Shown here: one piece after another, positions 52,349 to 61,334 of the stretch
Layout of the letters: each line of letters opens with the position of its first letter
How positions within the stretch are numbered: position 1 is the first letter of the stretch
NCBI GenBank assembly: GCA_050953365.1
Contig: JBMNMN010000003.1
Coordinates: forward strand, 25,345 to 89,344
DNA length: 64,000 nucleotides
Direction of reading: 5' to 3'
Origin: UBA1426 sp050953365
Lineage (GTDB): Bacteria > Bacillota > Clostridia > Peptostreptococcales > Anaerovoracaceae
Position numbers and translations under genes: made by a program
Notes under the pieces: model-generated
What the model saw: only the letters and a program-made list of their open reading frames with translations
The model's database searches: none
Told to the model about the DNA's origin: nothing

Positions 52349-54199
52349 ATGGACAAGCATTTAGTGAGAATCTTATTGGGCGGCGCTATTTTTACCATAG
52401 CCTTTTTTATAAATTCCGAAATACTATGGCTTAAGCCGGCTATTTTTTTGGTAAACTATCTCATTGTCGGCGGAGATATCTTGATCCGTGCAATGCGCAA
52501 TATGGTCAGGGGGCAAGTTTTTGATGAGAACCTTCTGATGAGCATCGCCACCATGGGAGCATTCCTAATCGGCGAATACCCGGAAGGTGTGGCCGTGATG
52601 TTGTTTTACCAAATCGGCGAATATTTCCAGGATTATGCGGTGGATCGATCCAGAAAATCCATAGCGGACCTTATGGATATCCGGCCCGATTATGCGAATG
52701 TAAGAAAGGCTGATGAAATCGTGACGGTAGATCCGGAAGAGGTTCAGGTCGGAGATATCATTGTCATCAAGCCGGGGGAGAGAGTCCCTCTGGACGGAAA
52801 AGTGCTGGAAGGCAGGTCCCTGATCGATACATCTGCCCTGACGGGAGAGTCTGTGCCCCGGGAAGTGGGGGCAGGCCATGAATTGATCAGCGGGTGCATC
52901 AATCTGGATGGGGTTATTGTTGCGGAGGTTACAAAGGAATTTGGAGAATCCACAGTCAATAAAATTCTTGATCTGGTTGAAAACGCCAGCAGCAGAAAAT
53001 CCAATTCAGAGCAGTTCATTACCAGGTTTGCCAGGTATTATACCCCGGTGGTTGTGATTATCGCTGTGTTTCTGGCCGTTGTTCCACCCATTGTATTGGA
53101 AGGAGCCACCTTCAGCCAGTGGGTCTATCGGGCCTTGACCTTTCTGGTAGTATCATGCCCCTGCGCTTTGGTGGTGTCCATTCCCCTGAGCTTTTTCGGA
53201 GGTATCGGCGGTGCGTCCAGGGCTGGGATTCTGGTGAAGGGCAGCAATTATCTGGAGGCCCTCGCCCAGGCAGAAACCATTGTTTTCGACAAAACGGGAA
53301 CTCTTACAAAAGGTGTTTTTGAGGTGCAAGAGATCCATTCAAGGGGGATTTCCGAGGAACAGTTGCTAGAACTGACGGCCTATGCGGAACACTACTCGAA
53401 TCACCCGATTTCCCAGTCTCTGAAACGAGCCTATGGGAAAAGCATTGACAATAACCGGATTTCCGACCTGAAGGAAATTTCCGGTCAGGGTGTTCAGGCA
53501 AGGGTTGACGGTCAACTGATAGCGGCAGGTAACTTCAGACTGATGGAAAGCATGGGCATAGATTACTCTGCCAATCAGTGGGACGGCACCACGGTCCACA
53601 TTGCCGTAGATGGTGAATATGCCGGATACATCCTGATCGCTGATGAATTAAAGGAGGATGCCGGTCTGGCAATCAGCCGGCTTAAAGACTTACATATCAG
53701 GAAGAACATTATGCTCACCGGCGATACCAAGGCCATAGGAACAGGGGTTGCAGAGGCACTGGCAATGGATGAGGTTTACGCCGAATTGCTCCCGGCAGAT
53801 AAAGTGGAGAAGGTGGAGGCATTCCTCAGCCAGAAAACGAAAACAGGGAAGCTTGTCTTTGTAGGCGACGGTATTAATGATGCACCTGTGCTGGCTCGAG
53901 CAGATATCGGCGTCGCCATGGGCGGATTGGGTTCCGATGCGGCCATCGAAGCGGCGGATATCGTCATCATGACCGATGAGCCGTCGAAAGTGGCCGTTGC
54001 CATCGGCATCGCTAAAAATACCTTGAGGATCGCTCGGGAGAATACGGTCTTTGCCATTGGCGTCAAAGCCCTTGTTTTGATTCTAAGTGCGGTTGGACTG
54101 GCTTCCATGTGGGCAGCGGTCTTTGCAGATGTGGGTGTGACCTTCCTTGCGGTATTAAATTCCTTCCGGGCGCTGCGTGTGAGGAAGTTTATCGGGTGA
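52349..54199 (+). CDS. Heavy-metal translocating P-type ATPase (Zn/Cd/Pb type), copy 2
   Basis: 616 residues from ATG 52349 (AGGAG 5 bases upstream). Same motifs as copy 1: VVSCPCALVVSIP, FDKTGTLTKGVF, HYSNHPISQSL, GDGINDAPVLARADIGVAMG. Bases 52625-52875 are identical to 43268-43518, and another block of 107 bp is identical, while flanks differ at many third positions. The C-terminus ends RKFIG where copy 1 has a longer tail. Confidence 0.93.
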   Translation: MDKHLVRILLGGAIFTIAFFINSEILWLKPAIFLVNYLIVGGDILIRAMRNMVRGQVFDENLLMSIATMGAFLIGEYPEGVAVMLFYQIGEYFQDYAVDRSRKSIADLMDIRPDYANVRKADEIVTVDPEEVQVGDIIVIKPGERVPLDGKVLEGRSLIDTSALTGESVPREVGAGHELISGCINLDGVIVAEVTKEFGESTVNKILDLVENASSRKSNSEQFITRFARYYTPVVVIIAVFLAVVPPIVLEGATFSQWVYRALTFLVVSCPCALVVSIPLSFFGGIGGASRAGILVKGSNYLEALAQAETIVFDKTGTLTKGVFEVQEIHSRGISEEQLLELTAYAEHYSNHPISQSLKRAYGKSIDNNRISDLKEISGQGVQARVDGQLIAAGNFRLMESMGIDYSANQWDGTTVHIAVDGEYAGYILIADELKEDAGLAISRLKDLHIRKNIMLTGDTKAIGTGVAEALAMDEVYAELLPADKVEKVEAFLSQKTKTGKLVFVGDGINDAPVLARADIGVAMGGLGSDAAIEAADIVIMTDEPSKVAVAIGIAKNTLRIARENTVFAIGVKALVLILSAVGLASMWAAVFADVGVTFLAVLNSFRALRVRKFIG

Positions 54200-54228
54200 T
54201 TACAAGTTATACAATAATATTGGAGAGG

Positions 54229-54256
54229 AAAAGCCGGTAATTCCGGCTTTTTATTA
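54229..54256 (+). terminator. Terminator after P-ATPase copy 2
   Basis: AAAAGCCGG (54229-54237) pairs with CCGGCTTTTT (54243-54252), loop TAATT. Unit 1 lacks a matching hairpin at this place. Confidence 0.85.
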
Positions 54257-54403
54257 ATAACTTTATCAGAACAGATGATGAGATATATTTAATTGTATAT
54301 TTTTTGTTTGATTTTGCTCAAAACATGTTATATCTTAAATACTGGTTGTCTACTAATTAAGGAACCTATCTATTAAAAACTGAAAGGTTTGGGGAGAAAA
54401 TTA

Positions 54404-55288
54404 ATGGCGAAATATAGTGCTGAAAAACACTATAAATATTTTACTAAAGATAAATCCGGATACTATATAACAAAAGATATCTACAATAAAAGAGGGATGC
54501 TCCTAATAAGAAAGGGTCAAAAGGTATCTTCAAAAGTAATGAGTAAACTGATGAGGTTGAAAAACCACGACCCCGAGATCTTGGACGACAGGCATGATAT
54601 CCAAGGTGCTGTTTTTGATCCGGATAACAAGCAAAGAGATATTCTTACTCCGACTACAAAGGAATTCGGAGCAAAAATGAATATCAGTGATTATCATATT
54701 CTAGAGAAACCCAATAAAGTATTAAATACTATTATATTTGAGTCTAAGACCGAACCTTGGTGGATTTATGTCAACGCTTTGGGTAATTACGTGGACTGGC
54801 TATATACACATTCCATTGATGTTGCCATAATTTCTATGATGATGGCAGAAAGACTTGGGTATGGTGATGAAGAACTTTATAATATAGGATTTGGCGCTCT
54901 ACTTCATGATGTGGGCAAATTGCTGGTACCGAAATCCATATTAGAAAAACCTGAAAGCTTAACAGATATGGAAAGATTCTGTATTAGGCAGCATTGCGAA
55001 CTGGGCGTGAGCTCTCTTGAAGGATTCAATATTCCGAAAGAATTTATGGATATGGTTATGCAACACCATGAGAGGCTAGACGGGAGCGGATACCCAAAGG
55101 GGTTAAAGGAAGATGAAATAGGCCTCAACGCCAAGATCGCAATGGTTGCCGACGCTGTTGATGCGATCACCTCCTATCGGCCGTATAGGGGAGCGCAGAA
55201 TATGGACGCTGCGATAAAGATGCTAAGAGATGATAAGGAAAAATATCCTCAAGAGCTGGTTTCTTTGTTGGAGAAAATATTGAAGTAA
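54404..55288 (+). CDS. HD-GYP-like protein, copy 2
   Basis: 294 residues from ATG 54404, the position matching the copy 1 start; a start at 54389 would add 5 residues. Same domain order as copy 1: YYITKDIYNKRGMLLIRKGQ, short linker with a single NKQRDILTP unit, LLHDVGKLLVPKSILEKP, MQHHERLDGSGYPKGLKEDE. Likely a cyclic-di-GMP phosphodiesterase. It marks the right end of the second duplicated unit. Confidence 0.85.
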   Translation: MAKYSAEKHYKYFTKDKSGYYITKDIYNKRGMLLIRKGQKVSSKVMSKLMRLKNHDPEILDDRHDIQGAVFDPDNKQRDILTPTTKEFGAKMNISDYHILEKPNKVLNTIIFESKTEPWWIYVNALGNYVDWLYTHSIDVAIISMMMAERLGYGDEELYNIGFGALLHDVGKLLVPKSILEKPESLTDMERFCIRQHCELGVSSLEGFNIPKEFMDMVMQHHERLDGSGYPKGLKEDEIGLNAKIAMVADAVDAITSYRPYRGAQNMDAAIKMLRDDKEKYPQELVSLLEKILK

Positions 55289-55329
55289 GTGAATCGTGAA
55301 TAAAATGAATGAAATTTTCAGATAATTTG

Positions 55330-55358
55330 TTGACATAGCCCTGCTACACCCATATAAT
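55330..55358 (+). promoter_or_regulatory. Consensus sigma-A promoter of AOR operon
   Basis: TTGACA (55330-55335), 17-bp spacer, TATAAT (55353-55358): both hexamers match consensus perfectly, so control must act mainly after initiation, through the structured leader. Confidence 0.85.
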
Positions 55359-55365
55359 GGCATTG

Positions 55366-55507
55366 AGAGTATGAAAAGACTCCGTGTTCCACAGGACGCA
55401 AGTCAGTAGATGGAGCAAATGTGGTGGTCGGAGACCCGATTACCTGCCAGCATGCAAAGGGGGGATACACGCCTCACACAAGGCGTTATCTTAACTTTGC
55501 TTTTTTT
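55366..55507 (+). ncRNA. Structured leader with terminator, candidate Moco/Tuco riboswitch
   Basis: The leader contains CTCCG (55381-55385 region) pairing with CGGAG before GACCC, an inner CCACA/TGTGG stem, and the loop word GGACGCAAGTC. It is followed by a terminator: GCAAAG (55454-55459) pairs with CTTTGC (55495-55500), enclosing GCCT/AGGC, then seven T. The downstream genes encode a ferredoxin and a tungstopterin enzyme, the usual targets of the molybdenum/tungsten-cofactor riboswitch class. The leader-plus-terminator plan is clear; the family name rests on context and a remembered motif and needs a covariance search. A GEMM-type aptamer shares GGACGCAA but its other conserved parts are absent. 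Confidence 0.55.
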
Positions 55508-55549
55508 ATCGGGCTAATCATGGTGTAGAATAGGAGGAGATATGCGGGA

Positions 55550-55936
55550 ATGAAAAGATTGAAACTTGCAAAAGCAAAGTGTATCGGTTGTCGGCTATGT
55601 GCACAACTGTGTTCTGCCAACAAAGAAGAGGCGGTGTGGCCGGAAAGAGCCCGAATCTTCATTCATACGTCCTATGAAGACGGAAGGCTGAAGTATCACG
55701 ATCACTACTGCAACTTGTGCGGAATTTGTGTCAAGAGCTGTCCCGAGAAGGCCATCACCCTGGATGAATACCTTCGGGTGGACCCGGATCTATGCACCGG
55801 ATGTGGTATTTGTGCGGAGAAATGCCCGAAGAAGGTGATTCGGATCAGGGAAGATTTGGCCATTATGTGTGACACTTGCGAAAAAAACCCTGTTTGTGTT
55901 CAAGTTTGTCCGCAAAACGCCCTTACATACGAATAG
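55550..55936 (+). CDS. Polyferredoxin of the AOR operon
   Basis: 128 residues with four Cys clusters for about four [4Fe-4S] centres: CIGCRLCAQLC, CNLCGICVKSCP, CTGCGICAEKCP and CDTCEKNPVCVQVCP. Resembles the AorB-type electron-transfer subunit. It sits 15 bp upstream of the oxidoreductase gene and should be its electron acceptor or link to NAD or ferredoxin pools. Confidence 0.9.
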   Translation: MKRLKLAKAKCIGCRLCAQLCSANKEEAVWPERARIFIHTSYEDGRLKYHDHYCNLCGICVKSCPEKAITLDEYLRVDPDLCTGCGICAEKCPKKVIRIREDLAIMCDTCEKNPVCVQVCPQNALTYE

Positions 55937-55951
55937 AAAGGAGGTACCGTT

Positions 55952-57718
55952 ATGACCATGAAAGGATATCAAAACAAAGTATTGAGGATAAATCTGTCGG
56001 ATGGCAAAGTGTCAACGGAGCCTCTTAGGATGGATTTTGCAGAAAACTATGTGGGCCAAAAGGGATTGGCCATACGCTATCTTTACGAGGAGTTAAAGCC
56101 CGGTATAGATCCACTGGGTCCGGAGAATAAGCTGCTGTTTACTACCGGCCCTCTCACCGGTACGGGTGTTCCCTGCTCCGGTAAACTGTCTATTGCTTCC
56201 AAATCGCCCGCAACGGGTACCATCTGTGACTGTTCTATCGGAGGCCATTCCGCTAACTCCATAAAGTACGCCGGCTACGACATGGTCATTCTGGAAGGCA
56301 GGGCGCCCAACCCGACCATTATTGCCATTGACAACGATAAAGTGACCCTGGAAAAAGCCGGAGAATTATGGGGAAAAGGCTCCCATGAAACTGAACGGAT
56401 CCTTCATGAGCGGCTGGGAGGAGAATTTGAGCATCTGCTCATCGGACCGGCGGGAGAAAACCTGGTTCCTATGGCCTGTATTAACTCGGACTACTATCGT
56501 CAGGCGGGAAGAGGCGGTATGGGCGCTGTTATGGGATCTAAGAACGTGAAGGCGATATGTGTTCGAGGAACCGGCAAGGTAGAAGTTGCCAATGTTAAGA
56601 CCTTGGTGGAGAAGATCATCAAGTATCAACAGGAGGACGTTCATCAAGACGATAACAACTTTGTATTCGACTGTGGAACTACGGCTTTTCTGGAAGCCTG
56701 CCAGGATGGAGGCATTCTGCCAAAGAGAAACTTCAGCGATACCACCGATGAAAATTGGGCAAAGTACAGCGGAGACATTCTTCTGGAAAAGCTGGAGGGT
56801 AAGAGAGGTTGCGGCAGCTGCGGACTTGGGTGCGGCAACTTCATTAAATGGGATGACGCCATTGTTGAGGGACCGGAATACGAATCCATTGCCGTAGCAG
56901 GTCCTAATGCAGATGTGTCCGATCCTTATGATATTTTAAAATTTAATGAAGTGGCCGACGATATGGGTCTTGACACAATAAGTGCGGGAGATACTCTCAT
57001 TTGGGCTATGGAGATGACGGAAAAAGGTATTCACGACTTTGGTATCCGATTCGGAGAAGGCGGAAAAATGAGAGAATATCTGGCTCTCATGGCACGTCGG
57101 GAAGGTGTTGGAGCAGATTTGGCGGATGGAGTGAAAAAGGCATCTGAAAAATTTGGAGGTACCGAGTTTGCCATGCAGGTAAAGGGGTTGGAGTATCCTC
57201 AATACGAGCCCCGCGGCTCCTGGGGAATGGCCATGGCCTACGCAGTGTCGGACCGGGGCGCTTGCCACATGAGAGCTTATGCCCCTAATGAAGAGGTGTT
57301 TGCTGCTTCCATTCCTCCCTATACATCGGAAGGAAAGGGTGAAATGGTGTATGGACTGGCAGAGTTCAATGCAGTGAAATTTTCCCTCTGTATATGCGAC
57401 TTCTGGGCCACTTGCTCTTATGAAATTATGGCTGATCTCATGACAGAGGTGACAGGTAAAACCTGGAGCTCAGAGGACATGGGAGCCGTGGGAAGAAGAG
57501 TTATCAACATTGCCAGAGCCTTTAATCAGAGAGAAGGATTCGACCGAAAGGATGATACGGTACCGGCCAGGATAGTGAAGGAAGCTTTGGCCTCCGGCCC
57601 TGCCGCAGGGCAGAGGATCCCTGAGGAAGCCTTCAATGATATGCTGGATCAATATTATGAAGTACTGGGATGGGATAATAACGGAATGGTACCGGAGGAG
57701 ATTCTGAAGACTCTATAA
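55952..57718 (+). CDS. Aldehyde:ferredoxin oxidoreductase family tungsten enzyme
   Basis: 588 residues. AOR domains in order: N-terminal YQNKVLRINLSDGKVSTEPL, GLAIRYLYEEL, GPLTGTGVPCSGKLSIASKS, YRQAGRGGMGAVMGSKNVKA, then the [4Fe-4S]/pterin region RGCGSCGLGCGNF, and GPEYESIAVAGPNADVSD. Such enzymes oxidise aldehydes to acids, or reduce acids, with a bis-tungstopterin cofactor in anaerobes. Control by a cofactor-sensing leader would fit. The terminator-like palindrome after the gene is duplicated by an IS. Confidence 0.93.
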   Translation: MTMKGYQNKVLRINLSDGKVSTEPLRMDFAENYVGQKGLAIRYLYEELKPGIDPLGPENKLLFTTGPLTGTGVPCSGKLSIASKSPATGTICDCSIGGHSANSIKYAGYDMVILEGRAPNPTIIAIDNDKVTLEKAGELWGKGSHETERILHERLGGEFEHLLIGPAGENLVPMACINSDYYRQAGRGGMGAVMGSKNVKAICVRGTGKVEVANVKTLVEKIIKYQQEDVHQDDNNFVFDCGTTAFLEACQDGGILPKRNFSDTTDENWAKYSGDILLEKLEGKRGCGSCGLGCGNFIKWDDAIVEGPEYESIAVAGPNADVSDPYDILKFNEVADDMGLDTISAGDTLIWAMEMTEKGIHDFGIRFGEGGKMREYLALMARREGVGADLADGVKKASEKFGGTEFAMQVKGLEYPQYEPRGSWGMAMAYAVSDRGACHMRAYAPNEEVFAASIPPYTSEGKGEMVYGLAEFNAVKFSLCICDFWATCSYEIMADLMTEVTGKTWSSEDMGAVGRRVINIARAFNQREGFDRKDDTVPARIVKEALASGPAAGQRIPEEAFNDMLDQYYEVLGWDNNGMVPEEILKTL

Positions 57719-57741
57719 TAGCTGACTTCTAGAAGAAACAA

Positions 57742-57768
57742 ATCGGAGGATGAACATCATCCTCCGAT
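57742..57768. repeat. Palindromic terminator hairpin, left copy flanking IS1182-type element
   Basis: 27-bp near-perfect palindrome: ATCGGAGGATG pairs with CATCCTCCGAT. It is repeated exactly at 59373-59399. It is probably the original terminator of the AOR gene. Confidence 0.9.
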
Positions 57769-59372
57769 CAGACTGTAGACAAAGTCGCAGAAAGACAACA
57801 GATTCTTCTGCGGCTTTTCTTATGTAAACAATCCTCAAAGATATTGGAATTTGAACATCTAAAGGCATTTTTATGATATAATTAAATCATAGCGAGGTGA
57901 CGACGAATGATGATAAAAAATGCCGGAAATCAAAGAAATCAGATCCAGTTTGTTTCAGCAGACAGTCTTGTTCCTGAAAATCATCTCCTGCGTGACATTG
58001 ATAGGGCGATTGATTTTTCCTTTATCTACGAACTCGTACAGGACAAGTATTCCCAAGATCAGGGAAGGCCAAGTCTGGATCCTGTCATGCTGATCAAAAT
58101 CCCCCTTCTTCAATATCTCTATGGCATACCCAGCATGAGACAGACGATTCGGGAAATCGAAGTAAATGTTGCTTACCGTTGGTTTTTAGGGTTAGACCTC
58201 ACATCTTCCGTACCTCACTTCAGTACCTTCGGAAAGAACTACACCCGTCGCTTTAAGGGAACAGATTTGTTTGAGCAAATCTTCGAGAAGATTCTGGAGG
58301 AATGCTTTCTGCATGACATGATCGATCCTTCTGTGATTTTCGTGGATGCGACGCATATCAAGGCAAATGCCAATAAGAAAAAATCCATTAAGACAATGGT
58401 AAAGGTTCAAGCAATGGATTATGAATCGAAACTTCTTAGAGAAATTAATGAGGATAGGCAGGCGCATGGAAAAAAGCCATTTAAGGATCGGGATAATGAC
58501 GAGGATCCCCCAACCAAGGAAGTGCAGCAGAGCACTTCAGACCCTGAAAGTGGTTTGTTTCACAAAGGAGAGCACAAGAAGGATTTTGCTTATGTCACCC
58601 AGACAGCTTGTGATCAGAATGGCTGGGTGCTAGGATACACGATTCATCCCGGGAATGAGCATGATAGCAGAACCTTTTCTGCAATCTACGAAAGACTGAA
58701 AAAGTATGATCCGACATTAATGGTGTTGGATGCAGGCTACAAGACACCTGCCATTGCCAAGACACTACTCGATAATGGAATCAAGCCGATTTATCCATAT
58801 CGCAGGCCTATGACGAAAAAAGGGTTCTTCAAGAAATATGAATACGTCTATGATGAATACTTCGACTGTTATCTGTGCCCCAACCATCAAGTCCTTCGTT
58901 ATTCCACCACGAACCGGGAAGGATACCGAGAATACAAAAGCAATCCTGCCATTTGTGCAAACTGTCCTTATCTATCCCAATGCACAGAGAGTAAAAACCA
59001 CCAAAAAACAGTCACGAGACATATTTGGGAACCGTACCTTGAAATCTGCGAAGAGATTCGACATACCGTCGGGATGAAGGAATGGTATGAGAAACGCAAA
59101 GAGAGCATTGAACGAATCTTTGGAACGGCCAAGGAGTTTCATGGAATGCGGTACACCAGGTACAATGGCAAAGCCCTGATGGAGATGAAAGTCGGGCTTA
59201 CCTTTGCATGTATGAATCTTAAGAAACTAGCCAAGATGAAAAGAAGGAAAGGTCTATTAGACCCTGTTGACACTTCTTTTTTATTAAATCTCCTCGGGGA
59301 TTTGATTCGATTTCTGAAAATGAAAAGCGTCTCAGAAGTTCTTGTTTTCTGAGACGCTTTGTCTACAGTCTG
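57769..59372 (+). mobile_element. IS1182-type insertion sequence
   Basis: 1604 bp with perfect 16-bp terminal inverted repeats CAGACTGTAGACAAAG (57769-57784) and its complement (59357-59372). Flanked by identical 27-bp palindromes, so the whole hairpin is the target duplication. A hairpin CGCAGAA/TTCTGCG with GCTTTTC near 57785-57820 and another (AAGCGTCTCAGAA/TTCTGAGACGCTT) overlapping the transposase stop shield the element from outside transcription. Confidence 0.92.
57907..59352 (+). CDS. IS1182-family transposase
   Basis: 481 residues. N-terminal LVPENHLLRDIDRAIDFSFI, QDQGRPSLDPVMLIKIPLLQ, FVDATHIKANANKKK with the first Asp, VLGYTIHPGNEHDS, LMVLDAGYKTPAIAKTLL with the second Asp, a Cys cluster (CPNH...CANCPYLSQC) and the C-terminal RKESIERIFGTAKEFHGMRY with the catalytic Glu. 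Frame intact, element probably active. Confidence 0.93.
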   Translation: MMIKNAGNQRNQIQFVSADSLVPENHLLRDIDRAIDFSFIYELVQDKYSQDQGRPSLDPVMLIKIPLLQYLYGIPSMRQTIREIEVNVAYRWFLGLDLTSSVPHFSTFGKNYTRRFKGTDLFEQIFEKILEECFLHDMIDPSVIFVDATHIKANANKKKSIKTMVKVQAMDYESKLLREINEDRQAHGKKPFKDRDNDEDPPTKEVQQSTSDPESGLFHKGEHKKDFAYVTQTACDQNGWVLGYTIHPGNEHDSRTFSAIYERLKKYDPTLMVLDAGYKTPAIAKTLLDNGIKPIYPYRRPMTKKGFFKKYEYVYDEYFDCYLCPNHQVLRYSTTNREGYREYKSNPAICANCPYLSQCTESKNHQKTVTRHIWEPYLEICEEIRHTVGMKEWYEKRKESIERIFGTAKEFHGMRYTRYNGKALMEMKVGLTFACMNLKKLAKMKRRKGLLDPVDTSFLLNLLGDLIRFLKMKSVSEVLVF

Positions 59373-59399
59373 ATCGGAGGATGAACATCATCCTCCGAT
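59373..59399. repeat. Palindromic hairpin, right copy
   Basis: Exact copy of 57742-57768, followed by TTTTAG, so this copy can still act as a terminator for the plus strand and faces the convergent NhaC gene. Confidence 0.9.
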
Positions 59400-59439
59400 T
59401 TTAGTAGGCAGTATTCCTGAGGACAGGAAGTCCGGCAAT

Positions 59440-61053
59440 TTAACATTCTCCGGAAGCCTCTGCTTCTTTTGCGATCTCTTCGCTGGAGTACCGCTTTTCA
59501 CCGAAGGTTCTCGCAAGCACGACAACTGCTGCGAAGAATACACCGAGGGTAACCAGCATGGGCAGAATCCAACCGTCTATAAAGCCCGATACTATGTATC
59601 CTACTGAAGCAGCTGCAGCACAGGTGAGAGAGTAAGGAATCTGGGTTTTAATATGGTCGGTATGTCTTATGTTAGAGGATGCAGAGGAAAGGATCGCAGT
59701 ATCGGCCAAAGGTGAGCAATGATTACCGAAGCCTCCTCCGCCGATGACGGTAGCAATACAGGCATAGATATTGATATCCATAGCCACAGCCAAAGGAACA
59801 GCGATGGGAATCATGATAGCAAAGGTCCCCCAAGAGGCCCCCGTAGAGAAGGTCATGACGCAAGCGAATACGAATAAGATAAACGGAACGATCCATCCGG
59901 GTACACTGCCGACGAAGAGTGTGGCCACATATTCGGCTGTTCCCAGCTCGCCGCATACGGAGCCGATTCCCCAGGCAAAGGCTAACAGAATAACGACGAA
60001 GAGCATGGACTTTGTTCCGGTCACAAAGGCTGCAATGGATTCGGTAATCTTAGAAAGCCCCCGAATCTTATAGAAGATGATAGAAAAAACCACAGAGATT
60101 GAAATGGCATAGACCAGCGCCAGCATTCCGTCCAAGTTGTTTAGGGTTTCCATCAGATCGAAGGTTGCAAAGAAGCCGCCCGTATAGAGCATAAAGATCA
60201 TTGCCAGAATGATTAATAAAATAATAGGAGCTAGAAGGTCCAGGGACTTTCCTTTATCGGAGACAGGAATGGAGGAGAAATCGTCCTCATCTGCATCCCC
60301 GCCGGAGAAAGTCTTGTCGCAAAGAAGACCGGTCTCCCGGGTACGCTTTTCTGCTTTGGCCATGGGGCCGAAGTCCAGTTTAAGAAGGGCAACCACCAGG
60401 ACCATGATGATGGAAAGCCAAGCATAGTAATTATAGGGAATGACTTTTAAGAAGGCCATAAAGGCATCCTCTTCAATCCCAACGTCGGAATAGGCTCCTG
60501 CTATGAGGGAGGCGATGAAAGCGACCCAGGAAGAAAGGGGGACAATCAGGCATATGCCTACTGAGGTAGAGTCAACGATATATGAAAGCTTCTCCCTGGA
60601 GATTCCATAACGGTCAGTAACCGGTCTCATGATGGCACCGTTGGTCAGAGCATTGAAATAGTCATCGAAGAAAATCAAGATCCCGATCAACCAAGTGGTT
60701 ACCTGAGCACCTTTTTGAGTTTTTACCTTGGAGCTTATCAGGTTACCAAAGGCCTGGGATGCACCGGATCGTATCAGAAGACCGATGAGCCCACCCAGCA
60801 TAATGCAAATCAGCAGCACCTCTACATTCCAAGGGTCTGTCAGACATCCGGAAATAACATATTCTCCTGTTTCATCATAGCCGCCTACCAAGATATTAAC
60901 CAGAGTTTCTAAAGCTCTCAGGGGGTTCCATTCGGCTATGATCATACATCCGGTGTACACGCCGATGCAAAGTGACAAAAGGACTTCCTTTGTTATGATC
61001 GCTAAAGCAATCGTAAGCAAAGGAGGCACGACAGATAAAAATCCCACATCCAT
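59440..61053 (-). CDS. NhaC-family Na+/H+ antiporter
   Basis: 537 residues from ATG 61053, with AAGGAGG 6 bases upstream; a start at 61098 adds 15 residues without a ribosome-binding site. About 11-12 membrane helices. FFDDYFNALTNGAIMRPVTD (~140-160) and FSTGASWGTFAIMIPIAVPL (~405-425) are characteristic of the NhaC/YheL type, as is GGGGFGNHCSPLADTAILSS. May exchange sodium for protons, or exchange organic ions as some NhaC-like carriers do. The 281 bp upstream separate it from the divergent MerR gene. Confidence 0.88.
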   Translation of the reverse strand: MDVGFLSVVPPLLTIALAIITKEVLLSLCIGVYTGCMIIAEWNPLRALETLVNILVGGYDETGEYVISGCLTDPWNVEVLLICIMLGGLIGLLIRSGASQAFGNLISSKVKTQKGAQVTTWLIGILIFFDDYFNALTNGAIMRPVTDRYGISREKLSYIVDSTSVGICLIVPLSSWVAFIASLIAGAYSDVGIEEDAFMAFLKVIPYNYYAWLSIIMVLVVALLKLDFGPMAKAEKRTRETGLLCDKTFSGGDADEDDFSSIPVSDKGKSLDLLAPIILLIILAMIFMLYTGGFFATFDLMETLNNLDGMLALVYAISISVVFSIIFYKIRGLSKITESIAAFVTGTKSMLFVVILLAFAWGIGSVCGELGTAEYVATLFVGSVPGWIVPFILFVFACVMTFSTGASWGTFAIMIPIAVPLAVAMDINIYACIATVIGGGGFGNHCSPLADTAILSSASSNIRHTDHIKTQIPYSLTCAAAASVGYIVSGFIDGWILPMLVTLGVFFAAVVVLARTFGEKRYSSEEIAKEAEASGEC

Positions 61054-61334
61054 AACAATCCTCCTTAAATTATGCATAGAAAAATAACTGATAAGCACCC
61101 TGGTGATGAGTGCAAAACCTTAAATTAGGAATCTCTCTTCCTAAAGGTCGCATAACAAAAAAGATAATTTTGAATTTTCATAATCTTCGTATTTATTATA
61201 GCAAGGAAAAATCTGCTGTAAATAAAACTGAGAACAAAAGTTATCTGAATTTAAAAAAAACTCTACACATGCAATAAAGTTTTATGTTAAAATTTACATA
61301 CAAAACACAAAAATATTTCCAATAGGAGGGCGGT

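Noticed and set aside
40867..55288. Composite transposon carrying the metal-resistance genes
   Set aside because: Only one IS (ISLre2-type) lies between the units and none brackets them; the pattern is a direct duplication, not an IS pair.
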